The position numbers and the translations under genes were made by a program. From the NCBI RefSeq assembly GCF_014652635.1, contig NZ_BMZE01000001.1:549293-613292 (forward strand): DNA of 64,000 bases, written 5' to 3'. The notes below the pieces were generated by a model. It searched no databases. It was not told the DNA's origin and worked only from the letters and a program-made list of their open reading frames with translations. Shown here piece by piece: positions 44,344-53,408 of the stretch (within the stretch, counting starts at the first letter, position 1; each line of letters opens with the position of its first letter). Origin of the DNA: Devosia pacifica. Lineage in GTDB: Bacteria; Pseudomonadota; Alphaproteobacteria; Rhizobiales; Devosiaceae.

Positions 44344-44598
44344 ATGGCGCAGCATTCGACGCCTCACTTTCACAATACCGAAGGGCTGAGCCAGATCGTT
44401 ATCGGGTCCAAAGAATTCCAATGCGTCGGCGCACTGCCTCCGTTCGATCATCCGCACGTGTTTCTCGACATGGGCAAGGATGCCGATATCGTGTGCCCTT
44501 ACTGCTCGACGCACTACGTGTTCGATGCATCTTTGGCAGCAGGTGACGCAAAGCCTGCCACTGCCGTCTTCCATCTTGAAGATGCCAAGTCTGCCTAG
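44344..44598 (+). CDS. Zinc-finger protein of the CHCC/NDUFS6-like family
   Basis: An 84-residue protein with FDHPHVFLDMG...IVCPYCSTHYVF, the zf-CHCC pattern in which a Cys (FQCVGA), a His and the CxxC pair bind zinc. In alphaproteobacteria this domain forms the bacterial counterpart of the complex I NDUFS6 accessory subunit. The start is the ATG at 44344; frames reaching upstream overlap the divergent promoter. It is followed by a FAD monooxygenase gene 15 bases downstream. Confidence 0.88.
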   Translation: MAQHSTPHFHNTEGLSQIVIGSKEFQCVGALPPFDHPHVFLDMGKDADIVCPYCSTHYVFDASLAAGDAKPATAVFHLEDAKSA

Positions 44599-44613
44599 TC
44601 AAAAAGCAGTTTC

Positions 44614-45801
44614 ATGGGTCGGAACGACCGCACCGTTTATATTGCCGGAGCCGGCATTGCGGGGCTGACGATTGCTTTGGCTCTGGCCAAGCGCGGCCTA
44701 CAGGTCGTCGTGCTGGAGCGTGCAGATCAGGTCGCCGAGTTCGGCGCCGGCCTGCAGCTAAGCCCCAATGCCTACCGCGTACTGGAAGGGCTGGGCCTTG
44801 GGCCAGCCATACTTGAACGCGCCTTCGAGCCGGCAGGCATCGATGTCTATACGGCGTCGCATTCCGAACCGCTCGTGACGCTGACACTAGGGCAGCCTGC
44901 CCGCGAGCGCTTCGGCAGCCCATATGTGGTGATGCATCGCGGCGATCTCGCCGAGGCGCTCTATCGCGCCTGCAAGCGCTTCGCCAACATCGAGTGCATA
45001 TTCGGCGTATCGGATCTTGCCGTCAGCCGAGACGGCAACGGCGTGCTGGTCGAGGCTGAAAAGCTTCAGCGAACCGGACGAAGCGGACGAGGATTCGCCT
45101 TCATCGGCGCTGACGGGGTCCGCTCAAACACAAGAACGACGGTCTTGAAGGGACCGCCGGCGCAGTTCACGCATAAACTCGCTTGGCGAACGCTGGTCTC
45201 GCCGGAACGCGTCCAGCCATTTCTCAGCCTCGAGAACACCAGCCTTCTGCTGGCACCAGACACACACCTCGTGGCCTACCCGCTGCCGCGCCGCAACGCA
45301 GTCAACCTCGTACTTTTCCTCAATGCGGACGCTCCAGAGGCACCGCAGCAACCAAAATTGCCGCGTCGCGCAAGCCGCCGGCTCATGGGCCTCGTAGACG
45401 CAGCCGATCAACCATGGACCGCATGGCCGCTGTTCAGCGTCCACACCCGGCAATGGCACGATGGACCGGTCGGGCTGCTGGGTGACGCTGCCCACGCGAT
45501 GCTGCCCTTTCAGGCCCAGGGCGCTGCGCTGGCGATCGAGGATGCGGCGTGTCTTGCACCGCTCCTTGCGGATGGCGCTGATGCCGAGCAGGCGCTGGCA
45601 GCTTACGCCAGATCACGTCAGATGCGCGTAAAGCGTGTCGCCACGCTTTCACGCCGAAATGGCCAAATATTTCACATGCGCCCGCCCCTTTCTGTCGCAC
45701 GCGATACAGTGATGCGGCTCCAGGGAAAACAAGAGCATTTCCGACGCCTCGGCTGGCTTTATGATCACGATGCGGGAGCGCCAGCGACAGTCAAGCGGTG
45801 A
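44614..45801 (+). CDS. FAD-dependent monooxygenase (UbiH/salicylate hydroxylase-like)
   Basis: A 395-residue group A flavin monooxygenase. The ADP-binding GAGIAGLTIALALAKRG motif lies at the N-terminus, the DG motif as GADGVRSNTR (~165), and the flavin-binding GLLGDAAHAMLPFQAQG (~290). It hydroxylates an aromatic or quinone-ring substrate using NAD(P)H and O2. The resemblance spans salicylate hydroxylase and ubiquinone-pathway enzymes, so the substrate is not settled. Confidence 0.9.
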   Translation: MGRNDRTVYIAGAGIAGLTIALALAKRGLQVVVLERADQVAEFGAGLQLSPNAYRVLEGLGLGPAILERAFEPAGIDVYTASHSEPLVTLTLGQPARERFGSPYVVMHRGDLAEALYRACKRFANIECIFGVSDLAVSRDGNGVLVEAEKLQRTGRSGRGFAFIGADGVRSNTRTTVLKGPPAQFTHKLAWRTLVSPERVQPFLSLENTSLLLAPDTHLVAYPLPRRNAVNLVLFLNADAPEAPQQPKLPRRASRRLMGLVDAADQPWTAWPLFSVHTRQWHDGPVGLLGDAAHAMLPFQAQGAALAIEDAACLAPLLADGADAEQALAAYARSRQMRVKRVATLSRRNGQIFHMRPPLSVARDTVMRLQGKQEHFRRLGWLYDHDAGAPATVKR

Positions 45802-45934
45802 CAACCCTCTGTAAACTGGCGTAGAGCATGGTGAGGGTTCGCTCGGCCCGGTTGCGACAGCAATGCAATGGGCACCAGCAGAACCGGTATCGGCTTCAGG
45901 GTCGAGGCGCAGAAATAGAGAGTTTTGTTCCCGT

Positions 45935-47281
45935 ATGCGCCTAGCGACGCAATCCAGACTGACACTCGCCTGCATTCTGGTCACCATTCTTCTGGATATG
46001 GTGGGGCTCGGCATCATTGTTCCGGTGCTCCCGGAACTGCTGGAACAGGTGACCGGCGGCGGTGTGGCGCTCGCCGCAGTCATCGGCGGCTATCTCGTGT
46101 TCGTCTATGCGCTGATGCAGTTCATATTCTCGCCGGTCCTCGGAAACCTCTCCGACCGGTTCGGGCGGCGCCCCGTACTGCTTTTGTCGCTGCTCGGTCT
46201 TTCCGTCGACTACATGATCATGGCGATGGCCCAGGACGTGTGGGTGCTGTTCGTTGGCAGAATCGTAGCCGGCATTGCGGGGGCGGCTGTCGCAACGGCC
46301 ACTGCCTATATGGCGGATATCACCCCGCCCCATAAGCGCACCCAGCGGTTCGGGCTCATCGGCGCAGCGTTCGGGCTTGGGTTCATCATCGGCCCGGTTC
46401 TTGGCGGCGAGCTCGGGGAGTTTGGCCCGCGCGTGCCATTCCTTGCCGCATCGCTGCTCGCCTTCGCGAATTTCCTGTTCGGCCTGCTCGTCCTCCCGGA
46501 AAGCCTTGAGCCGCAACATCGACGCCGATTCGATATCCGCAGGGCTAATCCGTTTGGAGCGCTGGTCCAGTTTCGCAATTCTCCGATCGTTCTCTGGCTC
46601 TTGCTGGTTCTGTTGCTGTTCACCACATCGGCGCAGGCGTTTCCCTCGGTCTTCAACTATTACACAATCGCGGTCTTTGACTTCACCTCGAGCCAGATCG
46701 GGCGAGCGCTCGGGGCCTTCGGCATCGGCTTCGCCATCTGCCAAGGGCTGTTGGTGGGTCCGCTGGTCAAGCGATTTGGCGAAGTTGCCGTGGTGGTTCT
46801 CGGCATGGTGGCCGCGGCCGGCGCATTCATCGGTGTCTCGTTCAACAATGACGTCTCTATGCTCTACGCCTATTTGATGCTGGGCGCTCTCAGCGGCGTG
46901 GCGGCGCCCGCGATCAATGGCATTCTTTCGCGCCAGGTGCCGGATAATGGCCAGGGCGAGTTGCAAGGAGCTGTGAATGCTGCGAACTCGCTCGCAACCA
47001 TTATCGGCCCGCTGCTTTCAACGCAGATCTTTTCGTACTTTACCCGTGAGACGGAGGGGCCCGGCTACTTCCCGGGCGCGCCGTTCATTGCTTCCGCGTT
47101 CTTGGTGCTGGTGGGTGCTGGTCTCTTTATCATTGCCGCGCTCAGCTATGACTTGAGGCGGCGCCCCAGCATTGCAGATAATCCCCACCGCCCGGAGATC
47201 GCACCGCCGGGCCAGATGCGCATTCCCTCTGTAGAGAACGAGCAGGACGACGATGATGACGACGATTCGCCCCGTCACTAA
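45935..47281 (+). CDS. MFS transporter (TetA/TCR-like drug:H+ antiporter family)
   Basis: A 448-residue 12-helix MFS transporter. Motif A is FGRRPVLL in GNLSDRFGRRPVLLL (loop 2-3), and GRIVAGIAGAAVATATAYMAD and GAAFGLGFIIGPVLGG are the helix 4 and motif C region of tetracycline-type antiporters. The C-terminus is a very acidic tail (NEQDDDDDDDSPRH). The ATG at 45935 has no strong ribosome binding site. The tail-encoding region overlaps the start of the GNAT gene by 29 bases. Confidence 0.88.
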   Translation: MRLATQSRLTLACILVTILLDMVGLGIIVPVLPELLEQVTGGGVALAAVIGGYLVFVYALMQFIFSPVLGNLSDRFGRRPVLLLSLLGLSVDYMIMAMAQDVWVLFVGRIVAGIAGAAVATATAYMADITPPHKRTQRFGLIGAAFGLGFIIGPVLGGELGEFGPRVPFLAASLLAFANFLFGLLVLPESLEPQHRRRFDIRRANPFGALVQFRNSPIVLWLLLVLLLFTTSAQAFPSVFNYYTIAVFDFTSSQIGRALGAFGIGFAICQGLLVGPLVKRFGEVAVVVLGMVAAAGAFIGVSFNNDVSMLYAYLMLGALSGVAAPAINGILSRQVPDNGQGELQGAVNAANSLATIIGPLLSTQIFSYFTRETEGPGYFPGAPFIASAFLVLVGAGLFIIAALSYDLRRRPSIADNPHRPEIAPPGQMRIPSVENEQDDDDDDDSPRH

Positions 47282-47744
47282 CGCCGATCATCAAGCCGTC
47301 CTCGATATTGTTGCACCAGTATTCGCTGCCGGCGAAACCTATGCTCTGGATCGCGATATGAGCCTGCAGCAGGTGGCGGATTTCTGGTTTATGCCGCGCC
47401 ATCAGGTCTTCGTTGCGACCGAGGCCGACCGCCTGACTGGCAGCTTCTACCTGATGGCCAATCAGGGTGGCGGTGGGGCGCATGTCGCTAATTGCGGGTT
47501 CGTTACCGCCGCTGACTCACAGGGCAAAGGCGTGGCACGTGCAATGTGCGAGTACGCTATGAAGGAAGCGACGCGCCAGGGCTTTCGCGCAATGCAATTC
47601 AATCACGTGGTGTCGACAAACGACCGTGCGGTGCGACTGTGGAAATCGCTCGGGTTTGAGATTGTCGGCACGCTGCCGCAAGCCTTTAATCACCCGCGGC
47701 TCGGCTTTGTCGACAGCTATGTGATGTTCCGCAAGCTGCTATAA
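47253..47744 (+). CDS. GNAT family N-acetyltransferase
   Basis: A 163-residue acetyltransferase of the small GNAT type: an N-terminal IRPVTNADHQAVLDIV, the beta4 strand with acetyl-CoA loop motif SQGKGVARAMC (A motif Q/RxxGxG/A) and SLGFEIVGTLP near the end. AGGA precedes the paired ATGs. It starts inside the MFS gene, so the two are coupled. The acceptor is unknown. Confidence 0.88.
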   Translation: MMTTIRPVTNADHQAVLDIVAPVFAAGETYALDRDMSLQQVADFWFMPRHQVFVATEADRLTGSFYLMANQGGGGAHVANCGFVTAADSQGKGVARAMCEYAMKEATRQGFRAMQFNHVVSTNDRAVRLWKSLGFEIVGTLPQAFNHPRLGFVDSYVMFRKLL

Positions 47745-47766
47745 AAAAGCCCCGCCGAAGCGGGGC
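47743..47766 (-). terminator. Rho-independent terminator of gnd
   Basis: On the minus strand GCCCCGC-TTCG-GCGGGGC is followed by TTTTTTAT. It starts 10 bases past the gnd stop codon. On the plus strand only TCTT follows, so it may weakly terminate the GNAT transcript as well. Confidence 0.93.
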
Positions 47767-47775
47767 TCTTCGAGA

Positions 47776-49194
47776 TTAGTTGTCGAGAGTAGACGGCCAG
47801 TCGCCGTGAAGATCCTTTCCACGACCGACGATCTCGAAGCCGTGCGCACCAAAGAAGTCGCGCTGCCCCTGGATCAGGTTCGCCGTGCCCTGCGCCTGGC
47901 GGTAGCTGTCGAAATAACTTAGCGCCGAAGACAGGCAGATCAGCGGGAATTCGCCGAGGGCGCCTTCCGCCACCAGCTTGCGCAGAGCGCCATGGTTCTG
48001 CTTCATCAGCTCAATGAAATCCGGTACCATCAGGAGGTTCACCGTATCGGTCTTCTGATAGGCAGCAGACATCTGGTCGAGGAAGCGCGAGCGGATGATG
48101 CAGCCGGCGCGCCAGATCTTTGCGATTTCGGCTAGCGGCAGATTCCAACCATTCTCTTCCGAGGCACGCGCCATCACGGCGAAGCCTTGCGCATAAGAGA
48201 CGATCTTGCCGGCAAGAAGCGCCTTTTCGAGGTCTTCCAGCGAAATGTCGGCCTTGCCAGCATGGCGTGCGCCATAAACCTTCTCGGCCGCTTCGCGCTC
48301 GTCCTTGCGCGACGAAATCGAACGCGCCGCAACCGCGCCTTCGATCGCAGTTGCGGGAACACCGAGGGTCTGCGCAGCAATAGCCGACCACACACCAGTG
48401 CCCTTCTGGCCCGCCTTGTCGAGGATCAGTTCCACCAGCGGCTTGCCGGTTTCATCATCGACAGCGTCGAGCACATGCGCAGTGATTTCGATCAGGTAGG
48501 AATTGAGCGGGCCCTGGTTCCACTTGCGGAACACTTCGGCACAAGCCTTCGGCTCCATGCCCAAGCCATCGCGCATCACGCCATAGACCTCGGCGATCAT
48601 CTGCATGTCGCCATATTCGATGCCGTTATGGATAGTTTTGACGAAATGGCCTGCACCGCCTTCGCCCAGATAGGCGCAGCACGGCTCGCCATTGAACTTG
48701 GCCGAAATCGCCTTCAGCACGGTTTCCGCATTGTGCCACTGTTCCTTGGCGCCGCCGACCATGATCGAGGGACCATGCCGCGCGCCTTCTTCACCGCCCG
48801 AGACACCGACGCCGAGATAACCGATGCCCTTGGGCTTGAGGTAGTCGAAGCGGCGCTGCGTATCAGAATACAGTGAATTGCCGCATTCGATGATCGCGTC
48901 GCCTTCGTCGAGCATGGGCAGAAGCTGTTCGATCATGTCGTCGACCGGCCCGCCCGCCTTCACCATGATGATGATCGAGCGCGGCTTTGCGACTGCATCG
49001 ACGAACGCTTTCAGATCAGCTTGCGGGATTACCTTTTCTTCAAGCCCCTGCTCCTTGGCGGTGGCTACGAAGTCATCGATGCGCGATGTCGTGCGGTTGT
49101 GGACAGCGACCGTATGGCCTTTCTCCGCGATGTTGAGCGCCAGATTGGAGCCCATGACCGCTAGCCCGATAAGGCCGATATCTGCTTTCGACAT
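47776..49194 (-). CDS. gnd: 6-phosphogluconate dehydrogenase, decarboxylating
   Basis: A 472-residue enzyme of the oxidative pentose phosphate pathway (6-phosphogluconate to ribulose-5-phosphate and CO2 with NADP). It begins IGLIGLAVMGSNLALNIAEKG, with the NRTTS stretch favouring NADP. The substrate site GVGVSGGEEGARHGPSIMVGG and the catalytic-Lys region HFVKTIHNGIEYGDMQ are intact. Ser/Arg-rich EKVYGAR and the C-terminal tail are of the long (dimeric) type. AAAGGA precedes the ATG. It lies divergently from the gluconate pair (SDR, gluconokinase), all feeding 6-phosphogluconate metabolism. Confidence 0.96.
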   Translation of the reverse strand: MSKADIGLIGLAVMGSNLALNIAEKGHTVAVHNRTTSRIDDFVATAKEQGLEEKVIPQADLKAFVDAVAKPRSIIIMVKAGGPVDDMIEQLLPMLDEGDAIIECGNSLYSDTQRRFDYLKPKGIGYLGVGVSGGEEGARHGPSIMVGGAKEQWHNAETVLKAISAKFNGEPCCAYLGEGGAGHFVKTIHNGIEYGDMQMIAEVYGVMRDGLGMEPKACAEVFRKWNQGPLNSYLIEITAHVLDAVDDETGKPLVELILDKAGQKGTGVWSAIAAQTLGVPATAIEGAVAARSISSRKDEREAAEKVYGARHAGKADISLEDLEKALLAGKIVSYAQGFAVMARASEENGWNLPLAEIAKIWRAGCIIRSRFLDQMSAAYQKTDTVNLLMVPDFIELMKQNHGALRKLVAEGALGEFPLICLSSALSYFDSYRQAQGTANLIQGQRDFFGAHGFEIVGRGKDLHGDWPSTLDN

Positions 49195-49317
49195 ACGCCT
49201 GTCCTTTAGATGTCAGATAAGTAACCAACTGGTTCACCCTTTGCGGGCGGGCGAACCTGACCACAAACCGCTGCAAAGCGGAAGGGCTGAACGCACAATT
49301 TTGCAGCTTTTCGTCTG

Positions 49318-49331
49318 TCTTGTATGGAAGA
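49318..49331. promoter_or_regulatory. Possible GntR-type operator upstream of the gluconate genes
   Basis: TCTTGTATGGAAGA differs by one base from TCTTGTATGCAAGA at 12543. It lies about 120 bases upstream of the SDR start, in the divergent region with gnd. It may be bound by the same or a related FCD regulator; chance similarity is possible. Confidence 0.4.
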
Positions 49332-49451
49332 ACTTGCCTAAAAGTCGCGCTGAAGGCAACTGGCTGCAGCGCCGGGCGTGTGCGGGACGTTGCACCCAGC
49401 CACTTGGGCAGCTAACACGAGACCGCGCACTCAACAGGCACAGGATCGACA

Positions 49452-50225
49452 ATGACGGCGAAGCTCTCCAAGTTCGACTTGACCGGCCGCCGTGCCCTGA
49501 TCACCGGTTCGAGCCGCGGTATCGGGTTCGCAATTGCCGAAGCGCTTGCCGGGGCCGGCGCGGAGATCATCCTCAACGGCCGCAACACCGAGGCGCTAGG
49601 GGACGCTGCGTCGCGACTGGCGGAGGCCGGAGCCACTGTGAAGGCGGTGGCATTCGATGTGACAAGCGCGGAGAGCGTAGCCGAAGGCATCCAGTATTGC
49701 GAATCCGAGCTCGGCGGTATCGACATTCTCGTCAACAATGCCGGCGTACAGATCCGTGGTCCCCTCGACTCCTACGATCTGGCTGATTTCGAATTAATGA
49801 TGTCGACCCATGTGACAGCAACCTTCAACGTCTCGAAGACAGCTGCGGCCGGCATGATCGGGCGAGGCCGTGGCCGTATCATCAATATCTGCTCCGTGCT
49901 GACGAATGTTTCGCGCCCAACCGCCGCACCTTATGGCGCCGCAAAGGCCGCCATCGGTAATCTTACCCGGGGCATGGCGGCAGATTGGGCGAAGCATGGC
50001 ATCAACGCCAACGCCATCGCGCCAGGTTATTTCAAGACCGAACTCAACACTGCGCTGATGGCTGACGCCGATTTCAACGCCTGGGTTGAAACACGCACTC
50101 CCATGGGCCGCTGGGGCGAACTCGAAGAACTCGGCGGTGCGGCAATATTCCTCGCCTCGGATGCCGCCAGCTTCGTAAATGGCCACATCCTTTACGTCGA
50201 CGGCGCGTTTACCGCAGTAGTCTGA
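49452..50225 (+). CDS. SDR oxidoreductase, gluconate 5-dehydrogenase-like
   Basis: A 257-residue short-chain dehydrogenase. The NADP-binding TGSSRGIGFAIAEAL, the NNAG motif (LVNNAGVQIRGP) and the catalytic Ser-Tyr-Lys set (CSVLTN..., YGAAKAAI) are visible. The sequence resembles IdnO-type gluconate 5-dehydrogenases that interconvert 5-ketogluconate and gluconate. It is followed 25 bases later by gluconokinase, which supports the gluconate assignment. Confidence 0.88.
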   Translation: MTAKLSKFDLTGRRALITGSSRGIGFAIAEALAGAGAEIILNGRNTEALGDAASRLAEAGATVKAVAFDVTSAESVAEGIQYCESELGGIDILVNNAGVQIRGPLDSYDLADFELMMSTHVTATFNVSKTAAAGMIGRGRGRIINICSVLTNVSRPTAAPYGAAKAAIGNLTRGMAADWAKHGINANAIAPGYFKTELNTALMADADFNAWVETRTPMGRWGELEELGGAAIFLASDAASFVNGHILYVDGAFTAVV

Positions 50226-50250
50226 AGCTTAGCCACTCGGAGGGCAGATC

Positions 50251-50787
50251 TTGCAGCCGGCACGTATCATTATCGTCATGGGGGTCAGTTCCTCAGGCAA
50301 GTCCACCATCGGCCAGTCGGTGGCCCGCAGCCTGCACGTGCCATTTCTCGACGGTGACCAGTACCACCCGGAATCAAATGTCGAGAAGATGCGGTCAGGA
50401 ACGCCTTTGGTCGATGAGGACCGATGGCCGTGGCTCGAGGCGCTCGCAAATGCTTTGTCAGCCGCAGCAGATCGCAAGGATGCTGCCGTTGGTGCCTGCT
50501 CGGCCCTAAGGCGTGCTTATCGCGATTTTCTGGTAGAGAAGGCTGGCGAACCAATCCTCTTCGTCTATCTGAAGGGCGACAAGCAGACGATTGGCGAGCG
50601 CATCGCCAAGCGAAAGCACGAGTATATGCCGGCGAGCCTGCTGGACAGCCAGTTCGCAACGCTCGAAGAGCCCGATCCTGCCACCGAGAACGTGCTGGAA
50701 GTACCGGTCACCGATAGCATCGAAAAGCTCACGCGCACCGTGACGGACGCCCTAGATCACCTCAAGACCTTCAAGCGCAAGCAATAA
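50251..50787 (+). CDS. gntK: Gluconokinase (GntK/IdnK type)
   Basis: A 178-residue kinase phosphorylating gluconate to 6-phosphogluconate. It has the P-loop GVSSSGKSTIG, FLDGDQYHP, and RRAYRDFL with the AACSALRR-like stretch (GACSALRRAYR). The start is the TTG at 50251, supported by CGGAGGG 6 bases upstream; the next ATG would delete the first beta strand. With the SDR gene and divergent gnd, it makes a gluconate-to-pentose phosphate module. Confidence 0.92.
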   Translation: MQPARIIIVMGVSSSGKSTIGQSVARSLHVPFLDGDQYHPESNVEKMRSGTPLVDEDRWPWLEALANALSAAADRKDAAVGACSALRRAYRDFLVEKAGEPILFVYLKGDKQTIGERIAKRKHEYMPASLLDSQFATLEEPDPATENVLEVPVTDSIEKLTRTVTDALDHLKTFKRKQ

Positions 50788-50792
50788 AGTGG

Positions 50793-51746
50793 TCAGGTGC
50801 CGCGCTGCTTGAGTGTTGCCGGCTCTATTGCGTTTTCCGGCAAAGCCTCACGTGCACGGCGCAAACCGCGCGATTGCCCGAACGCGACAAGCGCCGCGGC
50901 ACCGACGATCAGCATGGCGCCGACTACAGAAAATGCATCGAGCGCTGTGCCTAGCAGAACGATATCGAATACGAATGCCCAGAGAATTCCCGTGTATTCG
51001 TAAGGTGCAATGACGGATACCGGAGCGCGGGCAAGCCCTTCCGAAAACATAATGTGTCCGATACCGCCTAGAACCCCTGCTCCAACAAGCAGGGTCCAGG
51101 CGTAGAGGTCGAGCTCCACCCAGCCGAAAATCAGCGTCGCGAGGCCACCCAGGCTGGAGGCTATAGCAAATGACAAGGCAATGCTTGAGGCAGGGTCGGT
51201 CTTCGTAAGGTCTTTGACCTGAACCCGCGACAGCGCGCTGGTCGCTGCCATGCCCACCCCGCACAGCACGCCGATGATTGCGCCTTCGCGCACCTCGGCC
51301 CCCAGCAAGGTTGGGAACAGCATGACGATGATGCCGCCAAAACCAAGCAGAACGCCTGCAAACACCGCAACGCCGGGCCGCTCACGCAGGAACACCATCG
51401 CGGCCGCGATCGAGAGAATCGGCGCCAGATAGCTGAGCGCTGTCGCAACACCAACCGCAAGATAGCTCAGGGCGGTGAAATTCAAGAACATGATGAGACA
51501 GCCGAGCGCGCCGCGAATGACGTGCTTGTGCGGATAGCGAGTGCGCAAGGCCCCGGGCAGCTCGCCCCGGACAGCCATGTAGATCAGCACAGGAAAAATG
51601 GCCACAAAGCTTCGCCAGAAGACGATTTGCCCCACTGGAGCAATCTCAGCCGCCTCGTGCACCGCAGAGTTCATTGCGGTCATCATGATGATGGCGCAGG
51701 TGACGAGGACCAGCGCTAGTCTGGTATTGGGCTGGTGCAAAGTCAT
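50793..51746 (-). CDS. DMT/EamA family transporter
   Basis: A 317-residue drug/metabolite superfamily protein with about ten predicted membrane helices in two EamA repeats (residues ~10-145 and ~155-290). FWRSFVAIFPVLIYM in the first half and YEYTGILWAFVFDIVLLG in the second are typical. It converges on the gluconokinase gene with a 5-base gap. Substrate unknown. Confidence 0.88.
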   Translation of the reverse strand: MTLHQPNTRLALVLVTCAIIMMTAMNSAVHEAAEIAPVGQIVFWRSFVAIFPVLIYMAVRGELPGALRTRYPHKHVIRGALGCLIMFLNFTALSYLAVGVATALSYLAPILSIAAAMVFLRERPGVAVFAGVLLGFGGIIVMLFPTLLGAEVREGAIIGVLCGVGMAATSALSRVQVKDLTKTDPASSIALSFAIASSLGGLATLIFGWVELDLYAWTLLVGAGVLGGIGHIMFSEGLARAPVSVIAPYEYTGILWAFVFDIVLLGTALDAFSVVGAMLIVGAAALVAFGQSRGLRRAREALPENAIEPATLKQRGT

Positions 51747-51812
51747 GTCAGATCCGGCGGGAGTCGTGCTGTCCTACGGACACCGACAAGAGCAATCAAG
51801 CCCAGACTAGCC

Positions 51813-52265
51813 CTAAACGCCTGCCAGAGTGGAATTATAATACGCCTCTTCGCCGGTCACCTCGCGACCGAGCCAGCGCGGGCGCTCGAAATCTTCAGCC
51901 TCGTCACCCAGCTCGATCTCCGCGAGGACCAGCCCGTCATGCGCGCCCTCGAACACATCGATCTCCCAGACCCTGTGGCCCGCACCAACAATATGCCGAC
52001 ATTTTTGGATGACCAGTGGCTGCGCCAGCTCCAGCAACTCGCGCGCATCCTCGATCGGTATGTCGTACTCGAATTCCAGCCGACTGAAGCCGAATTCTTT
52101 TCCCTTTATGGTAAGCTTGGCGCGTTGGTCGTCGTAGCTTCGCACCCTTACGGAATTGCCGGCGCCACGGCTGAGATAGCCCTGAGCAATGGCGTGGCTC
52201 TCTCGGACCTCATCGCGCCATGCGTCTCCGTCGACCAGAAACTTCCGTTCGATCTCGACGCCCAT
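51813..52265 (-). CDS. CYTH domain protein (inorganic triphosphatase-like)
   Basis: A 150-residue CYTH tunnel-fold protein. It opens with the signature EIERKFLV (ExExK), followed by the basic and acidic strands that line the tunnel (VRVRSYDDQRAKLTIKG, EIDVFEGAHDGLVLAEIEL). The family hydrolyses inorganic triphosphate or polyphosphate-type substrates. It lies 4 bases after the CHAD gene, and the two domains are fused in many proteins. Confidence 0.92.
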   Translation of the reverse strand: MGVEIERKFLVDGDAWRDEVRESHAIAQGYLSRGAGNSVRVRSYDDQRAKLTIKGKEFGFSRLEFEYDIPIEDARELLELAQPLVIQKCRHIVGAGHRVWEIDVFEGAHDGLVLAEIELGDEAEDFERPRWLGREVTGEEAYYNSTLAGV

Positions 52266-52269
52266 GCGA

Positions 52270-53163
52270 CTAATCCTTCATCAAACCCCAAAATCCCTCA
52301 AACCGCTTCCTCAGTGTAGAGGGCGATTCGATAGCCAGTTGTTGGCCCAACTCAAAAGCAGTTGCTTCAAGCTGGCTTTGCCTCTCTTTGGCTGTGCGTT
52401 CGAGAAGCGCGTCCTGCTCGTCCTCCGTATCCAGCATGGAACGGAAGATGGCGATATCGTGGTGATCACCTAGCAGGTCGCCAAGGTCCTTCAAAGCACT
52501 GGCGCGCGCTTTAAGCATCGCTGGCGCAGCGTCGCGCAAAAGGCTCACGTGATACCAATGATATTTCGCGCGCTTGCGCCACTCATGCATAGTCTCGGTC
52601 GAAGGATTTTCGCGCGCCTCGTGCATGGCGCTTCGCATGCGTCTGTACGTTTTCGTAAGGCCGCCTTCGATTGCGGCAAATCCGTCTTCATCAATCCGCC
52701 AGCGCTTGACCGCCCGGCGTAAGCGCTTCATCTCGGATACGAACTCACTGAGCAGCTGTTCGGGGTCGGATCCCGCCTCTGCTTCGGATTTGCGTGCCTC
52801 GAGCTCAAGGCGCTTGCTACGATACGCGGCCTCGGAGACTTCGTGGGCCTCGCCGGTGTCACCCTCTGCTTTCAAGTCATCCAACGTCTCGATCTGGACC
52901 GTCGCATCGCGCGACACGGCCAAGCGTCTGGCGGCATCACGAAGGGTGGCATTAGCTTTCTCATACCCATCGAACTCGGGGCGCACCACGCGCACGAGGC
53001 CGCGCATTTTCTTGCAGCGCTTGCGAACGGCGTGAATGCGCTCTTCGCTATCGATGCTCTTGTCCTCAGCCGTCTCGATGGCCTTGTCGATCTGTTCGCG
53101 GGCGATGCGTCTGACCGCATGCTGTATAGAGCGATCCTTGCGCTTGAACTTGAAAGACAACAC
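52270..53163 (-). CDS. CHAD domain protein
   Basis: A 297-residue helical protein with the conserved CHAD histidines and basic residues: ERIHAVRKRCKKMRGLVRVVR (~42-62) and MHEWRKRAKYHWYHVSLLR (~190-208). CHAD proteins bind polyphosphate granules through these positive faces. It is directly followed by the CYTH gene, so the two probably act together on polyphosphate. Confidence 0.92.
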   Translation of the reverse strand: MLSFKFKRKDRSIQHAVRRIAREQIDKAIETAEDKSIDSEERIHAVRKRCKKMRGLVRVVRPEFDGYEKANATLRDAARRLAVSRDATVQIETLDDLKAEGDTGEAHEVSEAAYRSKRLELEARKSEAEAGSDPEQLLSEFVSEMKRLRRAVKRWRIDEDGFAAIEGGLTKTYRRMRSAMHEARENPSTETMHEWRKRAKYHWYHVSLLRDAAPAMLKARASALKDLGDLLGDHHDIAIFRSMLDTEDEQDALLERTAKERQSQLEATAFELGQQLAIESPSTLRKRFEGFWGLMKD

Positions 53164-53180
53164 ATTCTCCAGACAGTAAG

Positions 53181-53200
53181 AGGGCCGCTGTCGCGGCCCT
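53181..53200. terminator. Hairpin after csbD
   Basis: AGGGCCGC and GCGGCCCT form an 8-bp stem with a 4-base loop, 26 bases past the CsbD stop. The T-run on the minus strand is short (CTCTT), so it is a weak terminator or a shared transcript end. Confidence 0.55.
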
Positions 53201-53225
53201 TTCGAAGGTCTAAACGGTATTCTTA

Positions 53226-53408
53226 TTAGTGCCTTGCAGCATCACGGCCTTTGTCAGCCGCCTCACCCATCTTTTGCTGAGTCTTGCCGGCCGCCTTGTC
53301 CAGCTTACCCTCCGCCTGTAGACGGTCGTTACCGGTAATTTTACCGGCTGCGTCCTTCAAAGCGCCTTTGGCTTGCTTGCCTGCGCCGTCGATCCGATTC
53401 TTGTCCAT
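53226..53408 (-). CDS. CsbD family stress-response protein
   Basis: A 60-residue hydrophilic Lys/Ala/Gly-rich protein with the CsbD pattern: GAGKQAKGALKDAAGKITGNDRLQAEGKLD. Expected to be small, helical or disordered in solution, and often induced by general stress in alphaproteobacteria. AGGAGGT precedes the ATG. The precise role is unknown. Confidence 0.9.
   Translation of the reverse strand: MDKNRIDGAGKQAKGALKDAAGKITGNDRLQAEGKLDKAAGKTQQKMGEAADKGRDAARH

Noticed and set aside
45941..46966. A 341-codon antisense frame across the MFS transporter
   Set aside because: The translation is low-complexity His/Glu/Asp/Arg with no family, and the opposite strand encodes an intact 12-helix transporter.
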